Shown: positions 16,332-25,995 of the stretch, piece by piece
How the letters are laid out: each line of letters begins with the position of its first letter
How positions within the stretch are numbered: the first letter of the stretch is position 1
NCBI GenBank assembly: GCA_012519425.1
Contig: JAAYQF010000066.1
Location: 1 to 49,941 of the forward strand
DNA: 49,941 nt
Reading direction: 5' to 3'
DNA from: Bacteroidales bacterium
GTDB taxonomy: Bacteria; Bacteroidota; Bacteroidia; Bacteroidales; Paludibacteraceae
Notes under the pieces: model-generated
What the model saw: the letters and a program-made list of their open reading frames with translations, nothing else
The model's database searches: none
Told to the model about the DNA's origin: nothing
Translations under genes and position numbers: made by a program

Positions 16332-16339
16332 CAAAGATA
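16332..16339 (-). promoter_or_regulatory. -7 box upstream of trpB2
   Basis: On the minus strand TATCTTTG fits TAnnTTTG, about 43 bases before the trpB2 start. The rest of the 285-base gap to yicC is AT-rich; no T-box or tryptophan-leader structure was recognised. Confidence 0.5.
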
Positions 16340-16543
16340 ATACATAGAAATGAATAAATAAAACTTTTCAAACATTTTTTGTTACAATTTATTATATAAA
16401 CATCAAAATTAGTTATAAATCAAAAGAAAAAGGTACTATTTTTCACACCTACTCATTGAGGAAAATTTACTGATAAAACTTTATTTTTAAATCGAAAAAT
16501 CCCGAATTTTCAAAGATTTCCATCAAACTAGTAAAATAATACC

Positions 16544-16551
16544 TACTTTTG
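16544..16551 (+). promoter_or_regulatory. -7 box upstream of yicC
   Basis: TACTTTTG fits TAnnTTTG, 24 bases before the ATG at 16575. It overlaps an in-frame GTG (16551), which argues against using that GTG as start. Confidence 0.55.
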
Positions 16552-16574
16552 TGGGAAATATAAAAACATCAATT

Positions 16575-17450
16575 ATGATCCAATCCATGACCGGATACGG
16601 CAAAGCATCCGGAATTTACAATGAAAAAAAAATAGTTGCTGAAATTAAGTCTTTGAACAGTAAACAAGCGGATGTATCCACTCGCATGGCGGGCTTATAC
16701 AGAGAGAAGGATATAGAAATCAGAAACTTGTTAATCCAGGAACTGGAGCGTGGTAAGATTGATTTTTCCCTGTATTATGAGTCTTTCGACAAAGACACCA
16801 ACAGCCGCATCAATCAATCGATGGTTGAATCGTATTATGAACAAATACGGGAAATTTCCGGCAACACGGATATTGCCATGCCGGAGAATTGTCTGGAAAT
16901 TATTTTACGTATGCCGGATGTAATGAAGTCTGAAATTGTTGAATTGGATGAAAATGAATGGATTGAAGTGACCAAAATCATTGCTGAGGCCATTGAACAA
17001 CTGAAAGCTTTCAGACAACAAGAAGGTAAATCTTTGGAGCAGGTATTCCGGTCCAAAATAACCAGTATCAGTAAGTTACTAAAAGAAATCGAGCAATATG
17101 AAGCAGAGAGAGTTGAAAAGATCCGGGCAAGGTTCATAGAAGGACTGCAAAATTTATCGGATAAATTCGACTATGACCAAAACAGATTGGAGCAGGAACT
17201 TATGTTCTATATTGAAAGATTGGATGTAAATGAAGAAAAAGTCAGGCTGCAAACACATTTGGACTATTTTCTGGAAACCATGGAAAAAGAACATGCTCCC
17301 GGGAAAAAACTGGGTTTCATCACCCAGGAGATAGGCAGGGAAATCAATACCTTAGGTTCTAAATCCAACCACAGTGAAATGCAGAAAATTGTAGTATTGA
17401 TGAAAGATGATTTGGAACAGATCAAAGAACAAGTATTGAATGTCTTATAG
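16575..17450 (+). CDS. yicC: YicC family endoribonuclease
   Basis: 291 residues from ATG 16575, giving the canonical start MIQSMTGYGKA. The N-terminal YicC domain (about 1-155) and C-terminal DUF1732 (about 205-291, ending LGSKSNHSEMQKIVVLMKDD then LEQIKEQVLN) are both complete. YicC proteins are hexameric ribonucleases that promote turnover of small RNAs in other bacteria. The middle is strongly charged and helical. In many Bacteroidota yicC precedes gmk, but here it precedes yihY and coaE with gaps of 39 and 16 bases, probably one operon. Confidence 0.93.
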   Translation: MIQSMTGYGKASGIYNEKKIVAEIKSLNSKQADVSTRMAGLYREKDIEIRNLLIQELERGKIDFSLYYESFDKDTNSRINQSMVESYYEQIREISGNTDIAMPENCLEIILRMPDVMKSEIVELDENEWIEVTKIIAEAIEQLKAFRQQEGKSLEQVFRSKITSISKLLKEIEQYEAERVEKIRARFIEGLQNLSDKFDYDQNRLEQELMFYIERLDVNEEKVRLQTHLDYFLETMEKEHAPGKKLGFITQEIGREINTLGSKSNHSEMQKIVVLMKDDLEQIKEQVLNVL

Positions 17451-17489
17451 GAAAGGAATTAGCGTTACTGGATTTTTAATTGAGTTTGT

Positions 17490-18812
17490 ATGGGCAAAAT
17501 AGCTATATTTTTCAAGAAAATTTACCGTTTTATCACACGTGACATATGGCGTATTGCAGACAATGAGTTGTCGCGTGGCAGACGATTCCTTTATCGATTT
17601 GTAAAAGTTATTGTGATCTCTTTTCGTGGTTTTTCACAAGACAAACTGGTCGTCAGAGCATCAGCACTCACCTACTCCATCATGTTTGCCATCGTCCCGC
17701 TGATTTCTTTGTTTATCGCAATAGGTAAAGGATTTGGTGTAGAAAACATCATAGAAAATTGGTTACATAGAGTACTGATCGCTCAAAGCGAACTCATCCC
17801 TTTTATCATGGAGTTTGTGGAAAAATATTTGGAAACCGCACAAGGCGGATTATTCATCGGAATAGGAATAGCCATACTGCTGATATCTGTGATGAATTTT
17901 TTCAAGCAATCGGAAAAAGCCTTTAACAGCATTTGGCAAGTGAATAAATCACGATCTTTTGTGCGTCAATTTTCAACCTATTTTTCGGCACTTTTCCTGG
18001 TCCCGGTCATGGTAGTGCTAATCAGCGGTTTGAGCATCTTCTTGAATAAGATATTGAATTATCTGCAATTGACAAATATCTTGTCTCCCTTTCTGCAATT
18101 CGGCGTTAAATTCATGCCCTACCTAATTAGCTGGATTGTCTTTACATTAGTGTACATTATAATACCCAATACCCGTGTAAAGATCACCAGTGGCATCGTT
18201 GCCGGAGTGATAGCGGGGACGGCTTTTCAATTCTTTCAAATGCTGTATATTGAAGGTCAAGGATATCTTTCCCGCTACAACATGGTTTACGGTAGTTTTG
18301 CTGCCATTCCGTTGCTATTGCTATGGTTGCAAATTTCATGTTTAATTGTATTGTTCGGTGCCGAAATATCATACGCTTTCCAAAACCTTCAGAATTACGA
18401 ATACGAGGGAGAAAGCAACTCCATCAGCATTCGATACAAAAAATTTCTCAGCTTATTCCTGACCTATGTCATTGTCAAACGCTTTGAAAACAAACAATCA
18501 CCCCTGCGCAACGATCGGATAGCAGCTACCTACAAACTACCCATCCGATTGGTGAATCAGTTGTTGAGCGAATTAACAGCCAATGGTATCATTACTGAAA
18601 TCAGGGATGATGAGCTGAAAACCAAATCTTATCAGCCTGCCATGGATATCAATCAGTTGACCGTGGATTTGTTCGTGAATAAATTTGAAAGTTATGGCTC
18701 TGAATTGTTCCTGGCAAACAAACACCCTGAATTGGACAGGTTCTGGAAGAAACACCTTGAAATGGTCAAAAATGCTCCGGCTCCTGAAGCTATTTTATTA
18801 AAAGATTTATAG
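17490..18812 (+). CDS. YihY/BrkB family inner-membrane protein
   Basis: 440 residues. Residues about 55-300 hold six membrane spans of the YihY family, with the RASALTYSIMFAIVPLISLF start and YGSFAAIPLLLLWLQISCLI near the end. The C-terminal 120 or so residues are soluble and look like a winged-helix (LPIRLVNQLLSELTANGIIT), usual for Bacteroidota members. The old name ribonuclease BN is a misassignment; the function is unknown. It is the middle gene of a yicC-yihY-coaE operon. Confidence 0.9.
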   Translation: MGKIAIFFKKIYRFITRDIWRIADNELSRGRRFLYRFVKVIVISFRGFSQDKLVVRASALTYSIMFAIVPLISLFIAIGKGFGVENIIENWLHRVLIAQSELIPFIMEFVEKYLETAQGGLFIGIGIAILLISVMNFFKQSEKAFNSIWQVNKSRSFVRQFSTYFSALFLVPVMVVLISGLSIFLNKILNYLQLTNILSPFLQFGVKFMPYLISWIVFTLVYIIIPNTRVKITSGIVAGVIAGTAFQFFQMLYIEGQGYLSRYNMVYGSFAAIPLLLLWLQISCLIVLFGAEISYAFQNLQNYEYEGESNSISIRYKKFLSLFLTYVIVKRFENKQSPLRNDRIAATYKLPIRLVNQLLSELTANGIITEIRDDELKTKSYQPAMDINQLTVDLFVNKFESYGSELFLANKHPELDRFWKKHLEMVKNAPAPEAILLKDL

Positions 18813-18828
18813 ACTTATTTTGAAACCC

Positions 18829-19413
18829 ATGATCATCGGCATTACAGGAGGCATAGCCAGTGGAAAATCAACCCTTTCCAACTTACTGAAGGCACACGGA
18901 TTCCCGGTGTATGACAGCGACCTGGAAGCCCGCAGGTTGCAAAATGAACATCCTGAGATCATTTCTCAGACCAAAGCCCTTTTTGGCGATGATATTTATG
19001 TGGATGGTCAACTCAACAGACCGGCTGTTGCCACATTGGTTTTCCAAAATCCGGAGTTATTAAAAAAATTGACGGACATCGTTCACCCCGTTGTTAAAGC
19101 TGAATTTTTACAATGGACCCGGCAATTTAAACCCAATAAATTGATTTTTATTGAAAGCGCCATTCTGTTTGAAGCTAACTTCGATAAGCTGGTAGATAAA
19201 GTCATATTGCTGACCGTATCCGAAGAAATCAGGATTCAGCGTGTAATGGAAAGAGATGGAAGCACCAGGGAGCAGGTATTGGCACGTATAAAAAATCAGA
19301 TTCCGGATACTGAAAAGATACCGAAATCTGATTTGGTGATTCTCACCGATCAGGGTTTACCTGATGATGTGTTGCATTTAATTGTAAGCTGGCAGGACAG
19401 AATAATCCCTTGA
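18829..19413 (+). CDS. coaE: Dephospho-CoA kinase
   Basis: 195 residues from ATG 18829 (an in-frame TTG at 18820 is possible). The P-loop GITGGIASGKS lies at residues 4-14, and the CoA-binding segment (VYDSDLEARRL, then IVHPVVKAEF, FIESAILFEANF) is complete. It catalyses the last step of coenzyme A synthesis, phosphorylating the 3'-hydroxyl of dephospho-CoA with ATP. It is the last gene of the yicC operon. Its 3' end overlaps the 3' end of the converging M49 peptidase gene by 36 bases, so neither can have a separate terminator between them. Confidence 0.95.
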   Translation: MIIGITGGIASGKSTLSNLLKAHGFPVYDSDLEARRLQNEHPEIISQTKALFGDDIYVDGQLNRPAVATLVFQNPELLKKLTDIVHPVVKAEFLQWTRQFKPNKLIFIESAILFEANFDKLVDKVILLTVSEEIRIQRVMERDGSTREQVLARIKNQIPDTEKIPKSDLVILTDQGLPDDVLHLIVSWQDRIIP

Positions 19414-21408
19414 ATACCTCAGATTCTGATCCACATAGTTTTCCTTGTAGCTTATGTCCACATCTATTATTTCTCCTGAACTGTCTTTAACCAGGGTATA
19501 TACCGGATTGACAAATCCACGATAAGGAGCGATGTTCAACTCTTTATACCTCGCTAAAACTTCTTTATGGATATCCTGATTTACCTGCACCGCATAGGTT
19601 TCAACCAAATATTGAGCTTTTTCAAAATCACCGGTGGATTTAATCTCCTGAATATCATTTAAAAGTTCACCAAACAACTCACGCAATTCCTCATAGTCAT
19701 TGATAACGACAAATGTTTTATCATTGCGTTTTTTCAATTCAATCACCTTATCTTCCAAGCCATGTTCATAAGCCCAGGAAGCAATCAGCTGACGATTGCG
19801 CATGTGTGCCTGCTCAATATTCTTTCCTGGCTGGATGCGCGTCAATTGCGTCATCAAACCATTCATAATGTATTGATAATAAGTAGCTTTATAAGCTTCT
19901 TCATCAGGCAATAAACCCAACTCAACCATTTTATCATCCGCTATATAATACAGGGCAAACAAATCGGCGCGTGCTTCCTCTATGGGAGAACCGTAAGCTC
20001 TCAGGGCATCAGGACTCACACCCGGTAACAATTTGCCCGAACCATGTCCCAAACATTCATGCAAGTCGGTATGCAGATTACCGGTCAGTGATCCGTATTC
20101 CTTTGCACGTTCGATTTCTTCTTCACTCCACATAAATTCTTCATTAAAACCACTGCCTGCAGAAGCTTTATTATATGCATCCGTTATATTTTCTATGGTA
20201 ACTGACTTAGAGCCATAGTCTTTTCGTATCCAATCAGAATTGGGAAGGTTGATACCGATGGGCGTAGCGGGATAACAATCGCCACCCAACATAGCTGCCG
20301 TGATCACTTTGGCACTCACACCTTTCACTTCTTCTTTCTTAAATTGCTCATCAATGGGAGAATGATCTTCAAACCACTGTGCGTTACTACTGATAATTTC
20401 AGTTCGCCTGGTGGCATCCAGGTCTTTAAAATTCACGATGGACTCCCATGTGGCCTTCATTCCCAACGGGTCGGTATAAGTTTCAGTAAAACCATTTACA
20501 AAGTCAACCTGAGATTCCAGGTCCTGTACCCACAAAATTGAATACTCATCGTATTGTTTTAAATCCCCGGTTTGATAAAAGGCAATCAAAGAATTGATGA
20601 CAGCCTTCTGTTGCTCGTTTTCAGCCACAGAAGCAGCTTTTTCCAACCAATAAACGATGCGCTCAATAGCTGCACCATACATGCCATCTAATTTATAGGT
20701 CTTTTCGACAACCCGCCAGCCGTCTTTCACCACCTTGCTGTTCAGACCATAAGGAACCGGTTTGGGATCATTCCATTTTTTCATCTTAGCATAAAATGCC
20801 TCAACTTCAGATTGGGTAACGCCTTCGTAAAAATTATTGGCTGAGGTGAGTATCAAATCCACATCCGCCTCCTGATTCATCCGCTTGGGATACAAAGTTG
20901 CGTCAAAGATAACCGGGAAGATACGGGCTTTGAAAGTTTCCACATCTTCGCTATCCCACAAAGGCAATAATGAAACATCCACACTATCAATCAGTTGACT
21001 TAAAAACTCCTCAGAAAATCCGGGTTTAAACTTTTCTTCAGAATAATGATGATGGATGCCGCTGCCCATCCAAACTTGTTTCAGATAAGTTTCCAAAGAT
21101 CTAAATTCTTCTGCATTTCTATCACCGTCATAATGCTGATACACGGCTTCCAGCATCCTGCGGATGGTCAAATTATGCTTATGATGCTGATCGTAAAGAA
21201 TATCACGTCCTTCTATGGCCGCCTCAGACAAATAAAAAATCAGCAACTTTTGATTCAAAGACAAATCTTCAAAATGATTCACTTTATACCTTAAAATCTC
21301 AATATCAGCAAATTTATCCACTGAATATACAAACTCCTGATCAGCCTGCTGCTTGCCACAAGAAGTTAACAGTAAAATGCCTGTCATAATGGTTATTAGT
21401 TGTTTCAT
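19378..21408 (-). CDS. Dipeptidyl-peptidase III-like lipoprotein (M49 family)
   Basis: 676 residues. A lipoprotein signal (MKQLITIMTGILLLTSCGKQ, Cys17) puts it in the envelope. The zinc site is the M49 hexapeptide H450-ECLG-H455 plus E477-E478-A-R-A-D482, corresponding to the family's EECRAD motif. The C-terminal PVYTLVKDSSGEIIDVDISY is a usual Bacteroidales ending. M49 enzymes remove dipeptides from peptide N-termini, so it likely processes oligopeptides for amino-acid fermentation. The gene is alone on its strand; a repeat-rich gap lies upstream. Confidence 0.92.
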   Translation of the reverse strand: MKQLITIMTGILLLTSCGKQQADQEFVYSVDKFADIEILRYKVNHFEDLSLNQKLLIFYLSEAAIEGRDILYDQHHKHNLTIRRMLEAVYQHYDGDRNAEEFRSLETYLKQVWMGSGIHHHYSEEKFKPGFSEEFLSQLIDSVDVSLLPLWDSEDVETFKARIFPVIFDATLYPKRMNQEADVDLILTSANNFYEGVTQSEVEAFYAKMKKWNDPKPVPYGLNSKVVKDGWRVVEKTYKLDGMYGAAIERIVYWLEKAASVAENEQQKAVINSLIAFYQTGDLKQYDEYSILWVQDLESQVDFVNGFTETYTDPLGMKATWESIVNFKDLDATRRTEIISSNAQWFEDHSPIDEQFKKEEVKGVSAKVITAAMLGGDCYPATPIGINLPNSDWIRKDYGSKSVTIENITDAYNKASAGSGFNEEFMWSEEEIERAKEYGSLTGNLHTDLHECLGHGSGKLLPGVSPDALRAYGSPIEEARADLFALYYIADDKMVELGLLPDEEAYKATYYQYIMNGLMTQLTRIQPGKNIEQAHMRNRQLIASWAYEHGLEDKVIELKKRNDKTFVVINDYEELRELFGELLNDIQEIKSTGDFEKAQYLVETYAVQVNQDIHKEVLARYKELNIAPYRGFVNPVYTLVKDSSGEIIDVDISYKENYVDQNLRYSRDYSVLPAYN

Positions 21409-21431
21409 TGTTATTTTGTTTTATAGAAGTT

Positions 21432-21645
21432 ATTTTTGGTAGTTAGTAGTTAGTAGTTGGTAGTTAGGAAGTTATAGAAGTTAAAGAAGTTAGGGAAGTT
21501 AGGGAAGTTAGGGAAGTTACGAGGTTCGTGTTCCGTGTTCCGAGGTCGCGAGTTCAGTTTTTAGCTTTTAGCTCTTCGTTCTTAGTTCCCCGTTCATCGT
21601 CTTTATTCTTTTGTCTTTATTCTTTTGTCTTTATTCTTTGCTCTT
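21432..21645. repeat. Composite tandem-repeat tract A
   Basis: AGTTAGTAGTTGGTAGTTAG-type units, then three copies of GGAAGTTAG, then a mixed section, then three copies of TTTGTCTTTATTCT (about 21597-21640). The same two repeat classes recur in tract B (24672-24854). The 243-base gap holds nothing else recognisable. Confidence 0.8.
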
Positions 21646-21651
21646 TGTTCT

Positions 21652-22437
21652 TCATCGTTTGTGGTTCTTCGCTTCCTGCCAATACCTCTCCAGTTCTTCC
21701 AGATTCATTTTCTTCAAATCCAATCCCTTAGCGATGGTTTGTGACTCCATGTAGTTGAAGCGTTCGATAAATTTGCGATTGGTTCTTTCCAGGGCGTTTT
21801 CGGGATTGATGCCATACAAGCGACCGGCATTGATGATGCTGAAAAGCAAATCTCCAAATTCATCCTCCATCTTATCCGCATCCATCTTGCCTATTTCAGC
21901 TTGCAATTCTTCAAATTCCTCATTTACCTTATCCCATACCTGCTCCTTCTCATCCCAATCGAAACCAACGCTGCGAGCTTTATCCTGAATGCGATGTGCT
22001 TTAATCAGGGCTGGCAATGACATGGGAACGCCGGAGAGCACCGACTTATTACCGCCTTTTTCCTTCAGCTTTAAATCCTCCCAATTCTGCATTACCTTGG
22101 TAGAATCGTCAGCATCAACCGCTGCATAGATATGAGGATGTCTGTATATCAACTTTTCTGATAGCTTGTACATCACGTCATAAATATCAAAATCACCCGT
22201 TTCCCTGCCTATTTCAGCGTAAAAAACGACATGCAACAGCAAATCACCCAATTCTTTGGTGATTTCCTGTTTGTCATCCTTCAGAATAGCATCTGCCAAT
22301 TCATAAGTCTCCTCAATGGTCAAGGTACGCAAGCTTTCAAAAGTTTGCTCCCTGTCCCATGGACAGTGCTGTCGCAGTTCTTTCATGATGGTCAATAATC
22401 TGTCAAACTGCTCCAATTGTTCTTGTCGGGTATGCAT
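21652..22437 (-). CDS. mazG: Nucleoside triphosphate pyrophosphohydrolase MazG
   Basis: 261 residues. It has two MazG domains in tandem: the first (about 20-110) with EETYELADAI and ELGDLLLHVVFYAEI, the second (about 150-225) with EEFEELQAEI and DEFGDLLFSIINAGR. These EExxE...ExxD Mg-binding patterns define the family. It hydrolyses canonical and aberrant NTPs to NMP and pyrophosphate. It lies 49 bases downstream of thrS on the same strand and is probably co-transcribed. Confidence 0.95.
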   Translation of the reverse strand: MHTRQEQLEQFDRLLTIMKELRQHCPWDREQTFESLRTLTIEETYELADAILKDDKQEITKELGDLLLHVVFYAEIGRETGDFDIYDVMYKLSEKLIYRHPHIYAAVDADDSTKVMQNWEDLKLKEKGGNKSVLSGVPMSLPALIKAHRIQDKARSVGFDWDEKEQVWDKVNEEFEELQAEIGKMDADKMEDEFGDLLFSIINAGRLYGINPENALERTNRKFIERFNYMESQTIAKGLDLKKMNLEELERYWQEAKNHKR

Positions 22438-22486
22438 ATAAAACCGTGAATGATATAAGTTGAGAGTTTATAAAGTTGACCTATGA

Positions 22487-24430
22487 TCAGGTGTATTGAT
22501 TCATCATCTTGTCTACCTCCTCATTGATCATGTTGGCAAAGTCGGTCACCGACATGCTGCCTTTATCACCTTCACCTTGCCGGCGAACAGAAACCTGATT
22601 ATTTTCAGCCTCCTTTTCCCCTACTATCAACATATAGGGAATGCGCTTTAATTCATTATCACGGATTTTCCGTCCGATTTTTTCGTTTCTGTCATCGACC
22701 TGCACGCGTATCTCCTGATTATTCAACTCTTTGGCGATGGCATAGGCATAATCATTGAATTTTTCGCTGATGGGCAATACCACTACCTGGTCGGGTGTGA
22801 GCCACAAGGGAAATCTTCCGGCAGTATGTTCAATCAACACAGCCACAAAGCGCTCCATAGAGCCAAAAGGTGCCCGATGGATCATCACCGGTCTGTGTTT
22901 TTGGTTATCTTCGCCCGTATATTCCAGCTCAAAGCGTTCGGGCAAATTATAATCTACCTGTATGGTACCCAACTGCCAACGCCGACCGATGGCATCTTTC
23001 ACCATAAAATCAAGCTTGGGACCGTAGAAAGCAGCTTCACCAAGTTCCACGCGGGCTTTCAATCCTTTTTCTTCACAAGCCTCCATAATGGCCTGTTCAG
23101 CTTTCTGCCAATTTTCTTCAGAGCCTATATATTTATCTTTATTGTCGGGATCACGCAAAGAAATCTGTACTTCAAAATTTTTGAAATCCAATGCATTAAA
23201 AATGATGTAAATAATATCTACCACCTTGAGGAATTCACTCTTCAACTGGTCAGGGGTACAGAAAATATGCGCATCGTCCTGTGTAAAGGAGCGAACGCGG
23301 GTTAAACCGTGCAGCTCACCACTCTGTTCGTAGCGATACACCGTCCCGAATTCTGCCATGCGTAAAGGCAAGTCCCTGTAAGAGCGTGGCTTTACTTTGT
23401 ATATTTCACAATGGTGCGGGCAATTCATCGGCTTCAGCAGATATTCCTCATTTTCTTCCGGCGTATGAATGGGTTGAAAAGAGTCCTGACCGTACTTGGC
23501 ATAGTGCCCGGAAGTTACATACAATTCTTTGTTCCCGATATGAGGAGTCATCACCTGTTCGTATTCAAATTTACGTTGAATTTTTTTCAAAAAATCCTCC
23601 AAACGCAAACGCAGAGCCGTTCCGCGAGGTAACCACAAAGGCAAGCCCTTTCCTACGGTTTCAGAAAAAGCAAATAGTTCTAACTCCCTGCCTATCTTAC
23701 GGTGATCGCGTTTTTTGGCTTCTTCCAAAAGCACCAGGTACTCATCCAGCATTTTCTTTTTGGGGAAGGTAATGCCATAAATACGCGTCAACATTTTACG
23801 CTTCTCATCTCCACGCCAATATGCACCGGCAACACTCAACAGCTTAATAGCTTTGATTGGACTAGTATCCGGCAAATGCGGACCACGGCACAAATCAGTA
23901 AAACTGCCCTGAGTATATAGAGTAATGGTACCATCTTCCAATTCATTGATCAGTTCTACCTTATATTCATCACCTTTATCCTGAAATTTCTTCAAAGCAT
24001 CAGCCTTGGTGACATCTCTGCGCAAAATAGCTTCGTTACGTGCAGCCAGTTCTACCATCTTTTGCTCAATAACAGGCAGATCTGATTCCTTGATGACAGC
24101 CGAACCCGGATCAACATCATAATAAAACCCGTTTTCGATTGCCGGACCAATACCGAATTTGATACCCGGATACAACTCCTGCAAAGCTTCAGCCATCAAG
24201 TGTGCCGAAGAATGCCAGAAAGCATGTTTACCTTCTTCATCATCCCATTTGTATAATTTAATGGATGCATCGGATGTGATGGGTCGGGACAGATCCCAGG
24301 TTTCGTTATTGACAGAAATAGAAAGCACGTCTTGTGCTAATCTCGGGCTGATACTTTCAGCCAGCTGAAGTCCGGTAATGCCTGATTTATATTCGCGTAC
24401 CGAACTATCGGGGAAAGTTATTTTTACCAT
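22487..24430 (-). CDS. thrS: Threonyl-tRNA synthetase
   Basis: 647 residues, full length. Order: TGS domain (about 1-60), second additional editing domain with [10 protein letters not shown] (from about 74) and its C-x-G-PH element ([10 protein letters not shown]), the class II catalytic core (about 245-535) with [10 protein letters not shown] (zinc cysteine and histidine) and motif 2 [22 protein letters not shown], and motif 3 [11 protein letters not shown], then the anticodon-binding domain (about 545-640). It charges tRNA-Thr and edits Ser-tRNA-Thr. In most Bacteroidota infC-rpmI-rplT follow thrS; here mazG follows instead. Confidence 0.98.
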   Translation of the reverse strand: MVKITFPDSSVREYKSGITGLQLAESISPRLAQDVLSISVNNETWDLSRPITSDASIKLYKWDDEEGKHAFWHSSAHLMAEALQELYPGIKFGIGPAIENGFYYDVDPGSAVIKESDLPVIEQKMVELAARNEAILRRDVTKADALKKFQDKGDEYKVELINELEDGTITLYTQGSFTDLCRGPHLPDTSPIKAIKLLSVAGAYWRGDEKRKMLTRIYGITFPKKKMLDEYLVLLEEAKKRDHRKIGRELELFAFSETVGKGLPLWLPRGTALRLRLEDFLKKIQRKFEYEQVMTPHIGNKELYVTSGHYAKYGQDSFQPIHTPEENEEYLLKPMNCPHHCEIYKVKPRSYRDLPLRMAEFGTVYRYEQSGELHGLTRVRSFTQDDAHIFCTPDQLKSEFLKVVDIIYIIFNALDFKNFEVQISLRDPDNKDKYIGSEENWQKAEQAIMEACEEKGLKARVELGEAAFYGPKLDFMVKDAIGRRWQLGTIQVDYNLPERFELEYTGEDNQKHRPVMIHRAPFGSMERFVAVLIEHTAGRFPLWLTPDQVVVLPISEKFNDYAYAIAKELNNQEIRVQVDDRNEKIGRKIRDNELKRIPYMLIVGEKEAENNQVSVRRQGEGDKGSMSVTDFANMINEEVDKMMNQYT

Positions 24431-24470
24431 AAAATGAACCTTACAAATGGTTTTAAAAAAAATTAAGCGA

Positions 24471-24478
24471 CAAAGTTA
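24471..24478 (-). promoter_or_regulatory. -7 box of the thrS promoter
   Basis: On the minus strand TAACTTTG fits TAnnTTTG, 40 bases before the thrS start. It is 14 bases from the oppositely oriented tRNA-Leu -7 box, so the two promoters overlap. Confidence 0.55.
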
Positions 24479-24492
24479 CAAAAAATTTATTT

Positions 24493-24500
24493 ATCTTTGC
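24493..24500 (+). promoter_or_regulatory. -7 box of the tRNA-Leu promoter
   Basis: TATCTTTG fits TAnnTTTG and lies 22 bases before the tRNA 5' end. Confidence 0.6.
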
Positions 24501-24522
24501 ACCCGCTTATAAAACCATTTTG

Positions 24523-24603
24523 CGGCTGTGGCGTAATTGGTAGCCGCGCTAGACTTAGGATCTAGTGGAGCAATCCGTGGGGGTTCGAGTCCCTTCAGCC
24601 GCA
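24523..24603 (+). tRNA. tRNA-Leu (anticodon TAG)
   Basis: The 7-bp acceptor stem GCGGCTG/CAGCCGC with discriminator A, a D-arm, the anticodon stem CTAGA/TCTAG with loop CTTAGGA (anticodon TAG at 24556-24558), a long class II variable arm (GGAGCAATCC forms its own stem), and a TTCGAGT T-loop are all present. No CCA is encoded. The long variable arm and anticodon agree on leucine. Confidence 0.95.
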
Positions 24604-24610
24604 CTGAAAA

Positions 24611-24651
24611 TTCCCTTGAAAAAATGTTGATTTTTTTGAGGGATTTTTTTT
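24611..24651 (+). terminator. Terminator after tRNA-Leu
   Basis: TTCCCTTGAAAAAAT pairs with ATTTTTTTGAGGGA (one mismatch), followed by an eight-base T run. Confidence 0.75.
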
Positions 24652-24671
24652 GATGAATACGGGAAAGTTAA

Positions 24672-24854
24672 AGAGGTTATTTTTAGTAGTTGGTAGTTAG
24701 TAGTTGGTAGTTAGTAGCTGGTAGTTAGTAGTTCATCGTTTTTCGTTCTTAGTTAATTTGTCTTTGTTCTTTTGTCTTTGTTCTTTTGTCTTTGCTCTTT
24801 TGTCTTTGTTCTTTTGTCTTTGTTCTTTTGTCTTTGTTCTTTTGTCTTTGTTCT
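24672..24854. repeat. Composite tandem-repeat tract B
   Basis: AGTAGTTGGTAGTT-type units (24672-24733) are followed by seven head-to-tail copies of the 14-mer TTTGTCTTTGTTCT (24757-24854; one copy has C for T). The translated SLFFCLCSFVF peptides in this stretch are artefacts of the repeat. The gap 24604-24881 has no gene besides the terminator. Confidence 0.9.
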
Positions 24855-24881
24855 TTGTTCTTCCTCGTTCTTTGTTCATCA

Positions 24882-25922
24882 TCATTTTCTCCTCTTCCAA
24901 ATCGGCTTTTTGTCTCCTGCTGTGCGTTGTTTTTCTTTGGCTTCGCGGGCAGCTGTGCGGGCAGCTCTTCTTTCGTCCATCATTTTTCGTAAATATTCGA
25001 CGTAAGGTTGAATGTAGCGTTGTTTTTTGGTTTCAAGCAAGTCATCCATCACGACCATAATTCCACTCTCATACACAGAGCCAAAATCATCATCTTTGAT
25101 GGATCCGAAAAAACGCATTGTATCGGTCAGACCGATATATGCATTGAACATAGCAGGAATATTTTCACCTTTTTCCCGTATGGCTTTGTTGAGCAGCTTA
25201 TAATCGGGGGTTGGTTCATCTTCTACAAGTATTTTCTTCGCTATTCTTTTCGACTTAGCATCAACAGAAACAGGAGTGATAGGTTTGATCAAACCATCTT
25301 TGTCCGAAAAATGTTTGTTTAGGAATTCATAGATCAACTCCCGGAAAAGCACGGGATACTCCTTATATATAGTGACCTTACCGATAAAATACTTGGCTCC
25401 TTTACTCGAATGAATCAACGCTCCCAAACCATCCCACAAATTATCTAAAGCGAACAAACTTTTAATGCCCATTTTTGTAGATTGATATTTGGGCTGTACA
25501 AAAGCTCGTCCCAACTCAATTGTATGTGGCATAAATTCTTTAACGAACTTATCGCTAAAAGTAAATAAATGTGACATAACAAAAGTCGGCTGTCCATTCT
25601 TATCAATGGGAACATCTCTGCCATTTATAAATCGATACCCTCCGATGATTTCCTCCTCATCCGGATTCCATACAATTAACTGCTTGTATGGTTTCTCCAT
25701 AAAATCATATTCGTCAATATCCAACTCTTTACCCGTTCCACCTCCGCCGGCACGAAATGACAACTCCCTCAAACGACCAATTTCACGCATAACATTAGGA
25801 GAATTATGCGCTGTAACCAAAAAAATTTGATTGCCCGCTTTATTAGTTGGTCTCAAAAATTTATCTTCAGTGAGCTCTTTCTTTAAAATCTTCCGACTGA
25901 CGGGAGCTATAATTTCTTCCAT
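24882..25922 (-). CDS. GNAT-family N-acyltransferase (GlsB/OlsB-like)
   Basis: 346 residues from the ATG at 25922 (MEEIIAPVSRK); an upstream in-frame ATG (25958) would add 12 residues and is less likely. The core (about 30-200) has VMREIGRLRELSFRAGGGGT, IVWNPDEEEIIGGYRFING and IELGRAFVQPKYQ, the hallmarks of the acyltransferase group often misnamed hemolysin. From memory, Bacteroides GlsB (glycine lipid synthesis) has this layout, using acyl-ACP to acylate glycine. The C-terminus (about 320-346) is very basic (ends KPIWKRRK). No PlsC-like partner (GlsA) is adjacent, so the specific substrate is uncertain. Confidence 0.75.
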   Translation of the reverse strand: MEEIIAPVSRKILKKELTEDKFLRPTNKAGNQIFLVTAHNSPNVMREIGRLRELSFRAGGGGTGKELDIDEYDFMEKPYKQLIVWNPDEEEIIGGYRFINGRDVPIDKNGQPTFVMSHLFTFSDKFVKEFMPHTIELGRAFVQPKYQSTKMGIKSLFALDNLWDGLGALIHSSKGAKYFIGKVTIYKEYPVLFRELIYEFLNKHFSDKDGLIKPITPVSVDAKSKRIAKKILVEDEPTPDYKLLNKAIREKGENIPAMFNAYIGLTDTMRFFGSIKDDDFGSVYESGIMVVMDDLLETKKQRYIQPYVEYLRKMMDERRAARTAAREAKEKQRTAGDKKPIWKRRK

Positions 25923-25995
25923 AAGATAACAATTAACATTTTGACATTCACCATTCACTAATCACCATCCACCAATCACCATATTTTTATGTATG

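Noticed and set aside
16290-16574. Tryptophan-responsive riboswitch or T-box before trpB2
   Set aside because: No T-box sequence or leader peptide with Trp codons was found.
24757-24854. CRISPR-like array
   Set aside because: The units are contiguous 14-mers with no spacers and no cas genes nearby.
24757-25060. Open frames reading SLFFCLCSFVF repeats
   Set aside because: They are translations of the 14-mer tandem repeat in three frames; the real gene on the minus strand ends at 24882.
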